From Bacteroidales bacterium (GTDB lineage: Bacteria; Bacteroidota; Bacteroidia; Bacteroidales; UBA932): a stretch of DNA of 54,180 nt. The position numbers and the translations under genes were made by a program. The stretch lies in contig JAKSJO010000018.1 of assembly GCA_024398125.1 (NCBI GenBank), forward strand, positions 1-54,180, given 5' to 3'. The notes beneath the pieces are model-generated. The model worked only from the letters and a program-made list of their open reading frames with translations. It was not told where the DNA came from and made no database searches. Below are positions 33,068 to 41,067 of this stretch, piece by piece. How positions within the stretch are numbered: position 1 is the first letter of the stretch; the number at the start of each line of letters is the position of its first letter.

Positions 33068-33994
33068 ATGAATATCGATCTTCTTTCAAAAATGGTTGCA
33101 GAGCTGATTCTTGACAACGACGAAGTGTCGCTGCCAGGGCTCGGAGTATTTGTGGCGGAAATGGTTCCTGCGTCATTCTCGGACAAGGGTTATACAATCA
33201 ATCCTCCATACCGTCGGCTCAGCTTCCGTCAGAAGAAGGAAAATGACACGCTTCTGGTCGACCTGTATGCCGATACGAACAGACTTACGCCAAAGGATGC
33301 AGCTTCAATTCTGGGTAAGTTTCTTGGAGAGCTGAAGGAAATACTTATCGATAAGAAAACTGTCATTTTCCCAGGTCTTGGGCGTCTTAGGGCTACGAAG
33401 GAGAATAATTTCTTCTTTGTTCCGGACGAGAATCTCAATATCTACCCGGAAGGCTTCTGGATGCAGTCGCTTTCGCTCAAGACGCATGAAGAGACAGAAG
33501 AGGAGATTGCCTCGGCGGTCGAGTCTCTCGGTGACATGCTGGCCGCATCTGTGGCCGCTCCAATAGAGGCCCCAGTTACAGTGGAACCAGTAGTCGAGGA
33601 GGCTCCAGAGCCGGTAGAAACACCGGAACCTGTTGTCGAGGAGGCTCAGGAACAGATAGAGGCTCCGGAACTAGTTGTCGAAAAAGTTCCAGAACCGGAA
33701 CCAGTTGTCGAGGAAGCACCGGAACCGGTAGTGGAACCGGAGCCGGTAGTCGAGGAGACCCCGGCGGTGGAAATCAAGCCTGAACCAAAACCGGTGAAAC
33801 CACTTCCGAAGAAGGAGAAGAAACCTATTCCGTCATGGGCCCGCACGACAATAGCCGCGACGCTGGCGACTGTAGGAACGGTAGCGGCTGCCCTGATTCT
33901 CTTCATCGCAGTTTCCCGCATCAATCCAGGATCAACCGATAAGCTGCTGTACACAGCTGAAGAGCTCGAGATACTGAACTATCCACTAGATTGA
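33068..33994 (+). CDS. membrane-tethered HU-CCDC81-like protein
   Basis: 308 residues. The N-terminal 125 residues contain two HU-like modules of the CCDC81 type (MVAELILDNDEVSLPGLGVF, then KDAASILGKFLGELKEILID and TVIFPGLGRL). A long Pro/Glu/Val repeat follows (about 165-245, EEAPEPVETPEPVVEE style), then a basic stretch, one membrane helix (about 262-283) and a short tail. The usual Bacteroidota relatives carry a SPOR domain after the helix; here only about 24 residues follow, so the peptidoglycan-binding part is missing or replaced. Possible role: linking DNA or an inner-surface partner to the membrane. The next gene starts 6 bases later. Confidence 0.75.
   Translation: MNIDLLSKMVAELILDNDEVSLPGLGVFVAEMVPASFSDKGYTINPPYRRLSFRQKKENDTLLVDLYADTNRLTPKDAASILGKFLGELKEILIDKKTVIFPGLGRLRATKENNFFFVPDENLNIYPEGFWMQSLSLKTHEETEEEIASAVESLGDMLAASVAAPIEAPVTVEPVVEEAPEPVETPEPVVEEAQEQIEAPELVVEKVPEPEPVVEEAPEPVVEPEPVVEETPAVEIKPEPKPVKPLPKKEKKPIPSWARTTIAATLATVGTVAAALILFIAVSRINPGSTDKLLYTAEELEILNYPLD
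33580..33790 (+). repeat. imperfect direct repeats coding Pro-Glu-Val linker
   Basis: Repeated blocks of the type GTCGAGGAGGCTCCAGA and CCGGAACC(A/G)GT, about 24-45 bases apart, encode PEPVVEE-like units in the HU-like protein. The repeat number is likely to vary between strains. Confidence 0.6.
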
Positions 33995-34000
33995 TAAGCC

Positions 34001-36187
34001 ATGAGGCGCACCATCGACAAATCCATACTCAAATTCATGAGTGACCAGCTTTCTGTCTGGCCGTTGGCGGCGTCGAATTTCCGTGCGCTGAAATCTGCGG
34101 AGACCCGCAGCCTGGCAGTCGGTGGTCTGGATGTCCTGCTGCAGCATAATCCAGCCCGGATAACGTCCTCGACGGCCAAGTCTGACCCAGAGTTCGTTGC
34201 GGCCCGTCCTTGTTTCCTCTGTGCTGAAAACTGTCCTGAGGAACAGCTGAATTTCCTTTTCGATGGACGCAAGGGACGCCGTTATTTCGTAAGGGCCAAC
34301 CCATATCCGATTTTCTCTGACCATCTGGTCATATCGTCGGTCTCTCATGAGCCTCAGTCCATTTGGAGACGCTATGTCGACATGCTTGACCTGGCGCAGC
34401 ATTTTGACGATTTCTGCATCTTCTATAACGGTCCGCAATGTGGAGCGTCAGCCCCTGACCATATGCACTTCCAGGCATGCCCAAAGGGTCTGATGCCTCT
34501 TGAGAATGATATCGAAGCACTTTTCAATGGAGAGGATGCTTCCGGAAAACTGAAATATCTCAGCTCGGTGCGCGATGCCGACCTGTATCATTATGAGGGG
34601 TTCACCCGCGGAGTGTTCGCACTTCGCGCAAAAACCTCTAAATCGCTAGCGAAACTATTCTACAGGCTTCTTGACTGTGCTCCTGTGCATGAGGGAAGTC
34701 CTGAACCGATGTTTAACCTTTTCGCCTACTGCTCAAACGGGGAGTATCGCTCGTTCGTAACCTTCCGTGACAGGCATTTCAGCCATCATTTCGATAGTGA
34801 CGGTCCGGACCATCTCACCATGGGGCCGGGAGCCGCAGACATGGCTGGATTCCTTATTGTCCCTGTTGCCGAAGATTATGAAAAGCTGAACTCCGGGCTG
34901 CTCGAGGAAATGCTTTCCGAGGTCTCCCTCAATGCGGAAGACGAAGTAAAGATAATCTGGAAATTGACACGAAGCCAAGCTCAGCTCAGGGTCGGTATCA
35001 TGTCCGCACCTGAGATTGCATTTGAAATGATCGCCGATGGCGCCGGTACCCAGAAAGTACGCTGGAGCAACGGCCAGATCGATTATAACGGAAATCTCTA
35101 TGACGAACTGTTCTTCGAGGCAGGGACCCCGTCGACCATGTTCGCAGAAGCATCATTCATCCTTCATGACGTCGTTATCGGAGTCGATTTCCATTGGCAG
35201 CGCAAGGTCGACCAGAAGTTCGCCGGCTCACTCAAGTTCATCGTGGAAGGAGACAAGATTACAGCAGTCAATGTAATCGGCATTGAGGATTATCTTCTCA
35301 GCGTCATATCTTCCGAGATGAAGTCGACGGCCTCTCTGGAGTACCTCAAGGCGCATTCAGTCATCTCCCGCTCATGGGTCATGTCCCAGATCCGCGGCCA
35401 CAAGCAGCCGGGTCTAAGCACCGGAATCGAGACTGAGGACACATACATCAAATGGTTCGACCATGATGACCATGTGAACTTCGACGTATGTGCCGATGAC
35501 CACTGTCAGCGCTACCAGGGAATAGGCATGGCGGCAGGTGACACTGTCCGCAAGGCAATCGACGCGACCTGGGGACAGGTCCTCATGTATGAAGGCGAGA
35601 TCTGCGACGCACGCTTTTCCAAGTGCTGCGGCGGCATGATGGAGACTTTCGATACCTGCTGGGAAGATGCGGTTCATCCATACCTTCAGGCCATTCCGGA
35701 CAGGGACGCTGACGGTAAGGACTTCTGCGACACAGATGACCAGGCTATCCTTTCCCAGGTCCTCAATGACTATGACCTCGAGACCAGGGACTTCTACAAG
35801 TGGCAGGTCCGCTATACCAAGGAAGAGCTTTCAGAACTGATACGTCGCCGCTCAGGAATAGACTTCGGAACGGTCGAGGCGCTCGAACCTCTCGAAAGGG
35901 GAGGCTCAGGCCGCCTCAAGCTGCTCCGCGTGGTCGGCAGCAAGCGCAGCATGAAGATAGGCAAGGAGCTGATCATTCGACGCTGGCTTTCCGAGAGCCA
36001 TTTGAAGAGCTCGGCATTCGATGTCAGCCGCGAGGGTGACAGCTTTGTCCTTGACGGCAAGGGATGGGGCCATGGCGTCGGTTTTTGCCAGATCGGAGCT
36101 GCTGTCATGTCGGCAAAGGGATACAGTTACGATGCCATCCTCAGCCATTATTATCCGGGATCGGAACTGAAGCTGATCCAAGACTGA
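34001..36187 (+). CDS. DUF4922-like/SpoIID-LytB fusion protein
   Basis: 728 residues. The N-terminal half (about 1-310) resembles DUF4922, a GalT/VTC2-like branch of the HIT superfamily: a possible zinc cluster CFLCAENC and the HxHxQ motif DHMHFQA (His154, His156, Gln158). The C-terminal half (about 400-725) is a SpoIID/LytB domain with VISSEMKSTASLEYLKAHSV, CQRYQG, FSKCCGGMMETFD and GWGHGVGFCQIGA. SpoIID is a peptidoglycan lytic transglycosylase in spore formers, but no signal peptide or membrane helix precedes it here. It lies 6 bases after the HU-like gene and is followed by AmpG-like and NamZ-like genes, which supports a cell-wall recycling role. Confidence 0.82.
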   Translation: MRRTIDKSILKFMSDQLSVWPLAASNFRALKSAETRSLAVGGLDVLLQHNPARITSSTAKSDPEFVAARPCFLCAENCPEEQLNFLFDGRKGRRYFVRANPYPIFSDHLVISSVSHEPQSIWRRYVDMLDLAQHFDDFCIFYNGPQCGASAPDHMHFQACPKGLMPLENDIEALFNGEDASGKLKYLSSVRDADLYHYEGFTRGVFALRAKTSKSLAKLFYRLLDCAPVHEGSPEPMFNLFAYCSNGEYRSFVTFRDRHFSHHFDSDGPDHLTMGPGAADMAGFLIVPVAEDYEKLNSGLLEEMLSEVSLNAEDEVKIIWKLTRSQAQLRVGIMSAPEIAFEMIADGAGTQKVRWSNGQIDYNGNLYDELFFEAGTPSTMFAEASFILHDVVIGVDFHWQRKVDQKFAGSLKFIVEGDKITAVNVIGIEDYLLSVISSEMKSTASLEYLKAHSVISRSWVMSQIRGHKQPGLSTGIETEDTYIKWFDHDDHVNFDVCADDHCQRYQGIGMAAGDTVRKAIDATWGQVLMYEGEICDARFSKCCGGMMETFDTCWEDAVHPYLQAIPDRDADGKDFCDTDDQAILSQVLNDYDLETRDFYKWQVRYTKEELSELIRRRSGIDFGTVEALEPLERGGSGRLKLLRVVGSKRSMKIGKELIIRRWLSESHLKSSAFDVSREGDSFVLDGKGWGHGVGFCQIGAAVMSAKGYSYDAILSHYYPGSELKLIQD

Positions 36188-36221
36188 TTCATTAACCAAG
36201 ACAAAAGACACTAGAACATAT

Positions 36222-37538
36222 ATGGCAACCAACAAACTGAACGGAAAAAGAAATCCATGGACATGGATTCCGACCCTTTACTTCGCTGAAGGCCTTCCAT
36301 ATGTCGCTGTGATGACAGTGGCTGTGGTCATGTACAAGAAGCTTGGCCTCAGCAATGCTGACATCGCTCTGTATACCTCGTGGCTCTATCTCCCATGGGT
36401 GATCAAGCCTATCTGGAGTCCGTTCATCGACCTTATCAAGACCAAGCGCTGGTGGGTCAATTCCATGCAGACCCTTATCGCCGCAGCCTTTGCCGGCGTC
36501 GCATTCTTCATCCCGACAGACTTCTATGTCCAGGTGACCCTGGCGTTCTTCTGGATAATGGCATTCTCTTCCGCTACGCATGACATTGCGGCGGACGGCT
36601 ACTATATGCTGGCCCTCGACGAGGGCGACCAGAGCCTGTTTGTCGGCATCCGCAACATTTTCTATCGCTTTGCGACCATCTTCGGCCAGGGCATCCTGGT
36701 CATGATTGCCGGTCTCATCGAGACAGGAAAGCTCTTCCCATCCATCGCCGCAGACCGCAAGATCGTCCTCTCATGGACAATCTGTTTCTATCTCCTGGCC
36801 GGCATCTTCATTGCGACCACTGTCTACCACCGCTTCATCCTTCCGAAGCCTGCGTCTGACAGCCCACGCAACGATATCAGTGCAAAGACCATCCTCAAGG
36901 AGTTCGTCAATACATTTGTCAGCTTCTTCAAGAAGCCGCACATGGGTCTGATCCTGTTCTTCCTCCTGACCTACCGTCTCGGAGAAAGCCAGCTTGCAAA
37001 GATCGCCCAGCCATTCATGCTCGACAATGGCGCGGCAGGCGGACTTGATCTCCCTACAGCCCAGGTCGGCATGTTCTACGGTACCTTCGGTGTCATCGCC
37101 CTTCTTCTTGGCGGCATCGTCAGCGGTATCGTGGTCAGCAAGGACGGCTTCCGCAAGTGGATCATCCCTATGGCCCTCATGATAAACATCCCTGACCTGC
37201 TCTACGTGCTTCTCGCGACCCTGCTTCCAAACAGCTCGATTCTTGTCGCTCTCTGCATCATCCTCGAGCAGTTCGGCTACGGTTTCGGTTTCACCGCATA
37301 CATGATGTTCCTCATGTTCATCGCCCAGGGCGCCCAGAAGACATCTCATTATGCCATAGGCACAGGATTCATGGCAGCCGGCATGATGATCCCTGGAATG
37401 TTCGCCGGAATGATCCAGGAGGCTATCGGCTACCCATCATTCTTCGTATGGGTATGCCTCTGCACTATCCCTGGCATCGTTGCAGCGTTCCTGGTAAAGA
37501 AATTCATCCCTGCCGAGTACGGACGTAAGAATAAATAA
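36222..37538 (+). CDS. AmpG-like MFS permease
   Basis: 438 residues, about 12 membrane helices. The start PWTWIPTLYFAEGLPYVAV and WSPFIDLIKTKRWWV, followed by ATHDIAADGYYM in helix 4, are typical of AmpG-type transporters, which import anhydro-muropeptides or GlcNAc-anhydroMurNAc. Position between a SpoIID fusion and a NamZ-like exo-muramidase fits peptidoglycan recycling. The Pfam family is broad, so the substrate remains inferred. The next gene is 6 bases away. Confidence 0.85.
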   Translation: MATNKLNGKRNPWTWIPTLYFAEGLPYVAVMTVAVVMYKKLGLSNADIALYTSWLYLPWVIKPIWSPFIDLIKTKRWWVNSMQTLIAAAFAGVAFFIPTDFYVQVTLAFFWIMAFSSATHDIAADGYYMLALDEGDQSLFVGIRNIFYRFATIFGQGILVMIAGLIETGKLFPSIAADRKIVLSWTICFYLLAGIFIATTVYHRFILPKPASDSPRNDISAKTILKEFVNTFVSFFKKPHMGLILFFLLTYRLGESQLAKIAQPFMLDNGAAGGLDLPTAQVGMFYGTFGVIALLLGGIVSGIVVSKDGFRKWIIPMALMINIPDLLYVLLATLLPNSSILVALCIILEQFGYGFGFTAYMMFLMFIAQGAQKTSHYAIGTGFMAAGMMIPGMFAGMIQEAIGYPSFFVWVCLCTIPGIVAAFLVKKFIPAEYGRKNK

Positions 37539-37544
37539 TCGGAT

Positions 37545-38831
37545 ATGAAAAAGATAATCATAGCTGCAGCCTCGTTGCTGCTTTCATTTGGATGTGGCGT
37601 CCAGGCGGAGACCAAGGTTGCCGAGGCGCAGCCTGCCGCCAAGACACGGGTAAAGCCAGGTATCGAAGTCCTTCAGGATCGCCATTTCGCCGGTCTTGAG
37701 GGTAAGAAAGTAGGTCTGCTGACTAACCCAAGCGGTGTCGACCACAATCTCCGTTCAACCATAGATATCCTCTACAAGGCCGAGAATGTCGATCTCGTCC
37801 GCCTTTTCGCTCCTGAACACGGTGTCCGTGGAGACATCTACGCTGGAGGCCACGCTGACGATACAATCGACAAGAGCACGGGCCTGCCTGTCTATTCGGT
37901 CTATGGCTCTACACGAAAGCCTACCCCGGAGATGTTGAAGGGACTTGACGTGGTCGTATATGATATCCAGGACGTCGGCTCGCGTTCATATACCTTCATC
38001 AGCTCGCTTGGCCTCATGATGTATGCTTGCGCAGAACAGGGAATCGAGGTCATGGTACTTGACCGTCCCAATCCTGTGAACGGTCTCAAGGTCGAGGGCT
38101 GTCTCGTCGAGGATGGGTATCACTCATTCGTCAGCGAGTTCAAGATTCCGTATGTTTACGGTCTGACTGTCGGCGAACTTGCCGTTCTCATCAATGAAGA
38201 AGGCCTTAACTGCGGCGAGCAGGGCAAGGATGCTCCTGTAAAGTGCAAGCTCAGCGTCATTCCAATGGAAGGCTGGACCCGCGACATGACATTTGTCGAT
38301 ACAGGTCTCCCATGGGTGCTTCCATCGCCGAACATCCCTTATCCCCAGAGTGCCATCGGATATCCTAGCTCAGGTCTTGTAGGCGAGTTCAACAACTATC
38401 TCAACATTGGCGTTGGTTATACCATCCCGTTCGGCACTTTCGCTGCTGAATGGCTGGACGCAGAGGCTCTCAAGGCCAAGCTTGACAGTTATGATATCCC
38501 GGGAACCAGTTTCCGTACAATCTACTTCAAGCCATTCTCAGGTGGTTCGGCAGGCAAGCTTATCCAGGGCGTCGAGTACTTCTATTCCGACTATGACAAG
38601 GCTCAGCTTACCATGACCCAATTCTATGTCATGCAGGCGGTTCACGAGCTTTATCCAAAGATCAATCCGTTCGAAGGGCTGCGCAACAATATGTTCGATA
38701 AGGTTTGTGGCACGGATTATGTTAGATTGAATATGCAAAAGAACTTCAAGGTCGCCGACATCGAAGCCTACTGGAACAAGGACGTCGACTCCTTCAAGGA
38801 ACTTTCAAGGAAGTACCACTTATACGATTAA
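37545..38831 (+). CDS. DUF1343/NamZ-like exo-N-acetylmuramidase
   Basis: 428 residues of DUF1343, the family to which the exo-beta-N-acetylmuramidase NamZ belongs. The signal segment (LLLSFGCGVQA) could be cut by signal peptidase I after VQA or be an atypical lipobox. Family stretches: GKKVGLLTNPSGVD, VRLFAPEHGVRGD, VVYDIQDVGSRSYTFISS, MVLDRPNPVNG, GLPWVLPSPNIPYPQSA. It would release terminal MurNAc from glycan ends in the periplasm, supplying the AmpG-like importer encoded just before it. The activity is inferred from family. Confidence 0.87.
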   Translation: MKKIIIAAASLLLSFGCGVQAETKVAEAQPAAKTRVKPGIEVLQDRHFAGLEGKKVGLLTNPSGVDHNLRSTIDILYKAENVDLVRLFAPEHGVRGDIYAGGHADDTIDKSTGLPVYSVYGSTRKPTPEMLKGLDVVVYDIQDVGSRSYTFISSLGLMMYACAEQGIEVMVLDRPNPVNGLKVEGCLVEDGYHSFVSEFKIPYVYGLTVGELAVLINEEGLNCGEQGKDAPVKCKLSVIPMEGWTRDMTFVDTGLPWVLPSPNIPYPQSAIGYPSSGLVGEFNNYLNIGVGYTIPFGTFAAEWLDAEALKAKLDSYDIPGTSFRTIYFKPFSGGSAGKLIQGVEYFYSDYDKAQLTMTQFYVMQAVHELYPKINPFEGLRNNMFDKVCGTDYVRLNMQKNFKVADIEAYWNKDVDSFKELSRKYHLYD

Positions 38832-38836
38832 ACACT

Positions 38837-40246
38837 ATGAAGAATCTTTTCAATTACATCTCTGCCGGACTCGTAGCGATAGCTATGGTCGCAGGCTCAG
38901 CAGATCTCAACGCACAGACCCGTGCAGCAAGATCTTCTGCGAGCTCAAGCTCAAGCCAGCAGCGCAGCACTTCCAGCTCTTCAACCAGGAGCTCTTCAGC
39001 TTCACGCTCTTCATCATCTGCTTCAGCAAACCGCTCATCATCGGCTTCATCATCACGCAACAATTCAGCAGCTACACCTCAGGTCAGCCGCAACAACAGC
39101 AGCTCAAGCCAGCAGCGCAGTTCAGCCAATGCTTCAGCAAAGAGCTCAAGCTCTTCAACCAGAAGCTCAAGCTCTTCAACCAAGAGTACTGCAGCTACAC
39201 CACAGGTGAACCGCAACTCCCGCACCGAGGCTACCCAGAGCAATAATTCTGCTACTGCACGTCAGAACAATTCTGCCGCTGCAGCTCGCCAGAACAGCAG
39301 CTCTACCGCCTCTCGCCAGAACAGCAATACCCAGCAGGTGGCTCGCCAGAGCGCCGCTTCAAACAACGATACCAAGGCTCGCCAGAGCTCAGCAGCAGCT
39401 GCACGCTCAAGCGCTGCAAAGGGACTCAACAATGTTGGAAGCAGCAGCCGCACATCGGTTTCACGCGAGAATATCAACATGTCGGCTCAGAACCTGAGCA
39501 ACATGAAGATGGATGACAAGAGAAACATCAGCCGCGTGGCTCCTGTACAGCGCGACAGGATCCAGTACAACACTCCTGACCATTTCTTCAATCCAGGCAA
39601 TCACTACTTCGGCTACGGAGTGCACCATCTGCCACCTCACTACAGCCACATGCATCATTGGGGAGTTGACTACTACTACCATAATGATATCTACTATCGA
39701 CGTCATGGTACTATCTACGTTGTCTGCCGTCCTCCTTTCGGAGTGACATTCAGCCGCAGCCTGCGCCGCATGCAGTTCGCGACAGTACGTTTCGCATACT
39801 ACTACAATGTGTATCGTACCTTCAATGTCATCGACGACAACTACCGCACCATCATGGAACAGAACAGAATCATCGCTGCAAACAATGCAAGAATCGCTCA
39901 GCAGAATGCGTCTATCGCGCTCAACGCTGACAGAGCATATTCAGCGCACAATATCGCAAACGCTCTCGGACTCGTCCAGAGCTATGCAGGACTTGACAGC
40001 GAGTACTTCTACGAGGATGGCGTATTCTACGCAATCAACAAGAGAGGCCGCTACGAGGTCATTGTTCCTCCAGCAGGCGCACTTGTAGATGAGCTCCCAG
40101 ATGACTATGACATCATCGTTCTCAATGGAATCGAGTACTACAGAGTAGACGACACCGTATACCGCCTCACTCTCGTGGACGGAACTCCTCTTCTCGAGGT
40201 CCTCGGTCAGATGCCATACCAGATGGCTTCAAGATATTGGAACTAG
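38837..40246 (+). CDS. Ser/Asn-rich exported protein with DUF6515-like C-terminus
   Basis: 469 residues. The signal peptide ends SADLNAQ. Residues about 28-215 are extreme low complexity, mainly Ser with Arg, Ala, Asn, Gln and Thr. Residues about 240-300 are rich in His and Tyr (HLPPHYSHMHHWGVDYYYH), and the C-terminus (EYFYEDGVFYAINKRG, IVPPAGALVDELPDDY, NGIEYYRVDDTVYRL) resembles the DUF6515 repeat of Bacteroidota. It is probably a surface or periplasmic protein with a disordered N-terminal brush. It starts 5 bases after namZ. Its stop shares a CTAG with the stop of murI on the other strand. Confidence 0.78.
   Translation: MKNLFNYISAGLVAIAMVAGSADLNAQTRAARSSASSSSSQQRSTSSSSTRSSSASRSSSSASANRSSSASSSRNNSAATPQVSRNNSSSSQQRSSANASAKSSSSSTRSSSSSTKSTAATPQVNRNSRTEATQSNNSATARQNNSAAAARQNSSSTASRQNSNTQQVARQSAASNNDTKARQSSAAAARSSAAKGLNNVGSSSRTSVSRENINMSAQNLSNMKMDDKRNISRVAPVQRDRIQYNTPDHFFNPGNHYFGYGVHHLPPHYSHMHHWGVDYYYHNDIYYRRHGTIYVVCRPPFGVTFSRSLRRMQFATVRFAYYYNVYRTFNVIDDNYRTIMEQNRIIAANNARIAQQNASIALNADRAYSAHNIANALGLVQSYAGLDSEYFYEDGVFYAINKRGRYEVIVPPAGALVDELPDDYDIIVLNGIEYYRVDDTVYRLTLVDGTPLLEVLGQMPYQMASRYWN
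39141..39182 (+). repeat. 21-base tandem repeat, two copies, in the Ser-rich region
   Basis: AGAGCTCAAGCTCTTCAACC-type unit at 39141-39161 is followed by an almost identical copy at 39162-39182, coding SSSSSTR-like heptads. Shorter Ser-codon repeats flank it. Confidence 0.7.
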
Positions 40247-41013
40247 ATCAGCTTATAGATCCTTCTGAGCGACTCAAGGTCGCCTGAAGCGTAAAGATCG
40301 ATACTTCCTTCCTCTCCTTCGGTTGAGGAAGGAATATTTTTTTGTGCCATTACGTTTACGAGCTGGCGGGCAACGGCAGGGGCCGGGTCAATGACGGTGA
40401 TCTGGCGCTCCGGAGCGATTTCGGCAGCGACTTTTTCGATGACTGAGCGGAGGAAAGGATAGTGAGTGCAGCCGAGAACGATGAAGTCGGCACCGGCCTC
40501 TACAAGCGGAGCAACGCTTTCGCGTACTGTGGATTCTGCCTCCGGTCCTTCCAGAATGCCGTTTTCGACCAGTTCAACGAATCCCTGGCCAACGTGCTCG
40601 ATGACCTTGATGCCGTCGCTGAAACGGTCTCTTGTGTCAAGGTATTTTGAGGCTTTGAGGGTACCGGCTGTCGCCAGGACTCCGATGACGCCGGTCTTGG
40701 TCGCAAGAGCTGCGGGCTTCACTGCAGGCTCCATGCCTATGAACGGGACGCTTGGGAACTTCTCGCGGAGATACGAGATGGCTGCGGCCGTGGCCGTATT
40801 GCAGGCTACGACGATGAGCTGGCAGCCCATACCGATCAGATACTCGCTGATGACGGTGGCGCGGTATTCAATCTCTTCGCGTGTCCTGCCGCCGTAAGGG
40901 CAGTATGCGCTGTCGGAGACGTATACGTACTGCTCTCCTGGGAGCAGCTTGTGGATCTCTCTGTAGACTGAAAGTCCTCCGGATCCGGAATCGAATATTC
41001 CAATTTTTGCCAT
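40243..41013 (-). CDS. murI: glutamate racemase
   Basis: 256 residues. Makes D-glutamate for peptidoglycan. Both catalytic cysteines are in standard motifs: VVACNTATAAAI and VLGCTHYPFLRS. The N-terminal GIFDSGSGGLSV and SDSAYCPYGGR are typical. It is transcribed towards the DUF6515-like gene, overlapping it by 4 bases through a shared CTAG, and divergently from prfB. Confidence 0.96.
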   Translation of the reverse strand: MAKIGIFDSGSGGLSVYREIHKLLPGEQYVYVSDSAYCPYGGRTREEIEYRATVISEYLIGMGCQLIVVACNTATAAAISYLREKFPSVPFIGMEPAVKPAALATKTGVIGVLATAGTLKASKYLDTRDRFSDGIKVIEHVGQGFVELVENGILEGPEAESTVRESVAPLVEAGADFIVLGCTHYPFLRSVIEKVAAEIAPERQITVIDPAPAVARQLVNVMAQKNIPSSTEGEEGSIDLYASGDLESLRRIYKLI

Positions 41014-41037
41014 GTGGTAAAGTTAATTTCTTTTTCT

Positions 41038-41045
41038 TAAATTTG
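41038..41045 (+). promoter_or_regulatory. -7 element of prfB
   Basis: TAAATTTG, 22 bases before the prfB ATG. No TTG at the expected -33 position. Confidence 0.5.
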
Positions 41046-41067
41046 TACGATATAACAGAGTAAAAGG

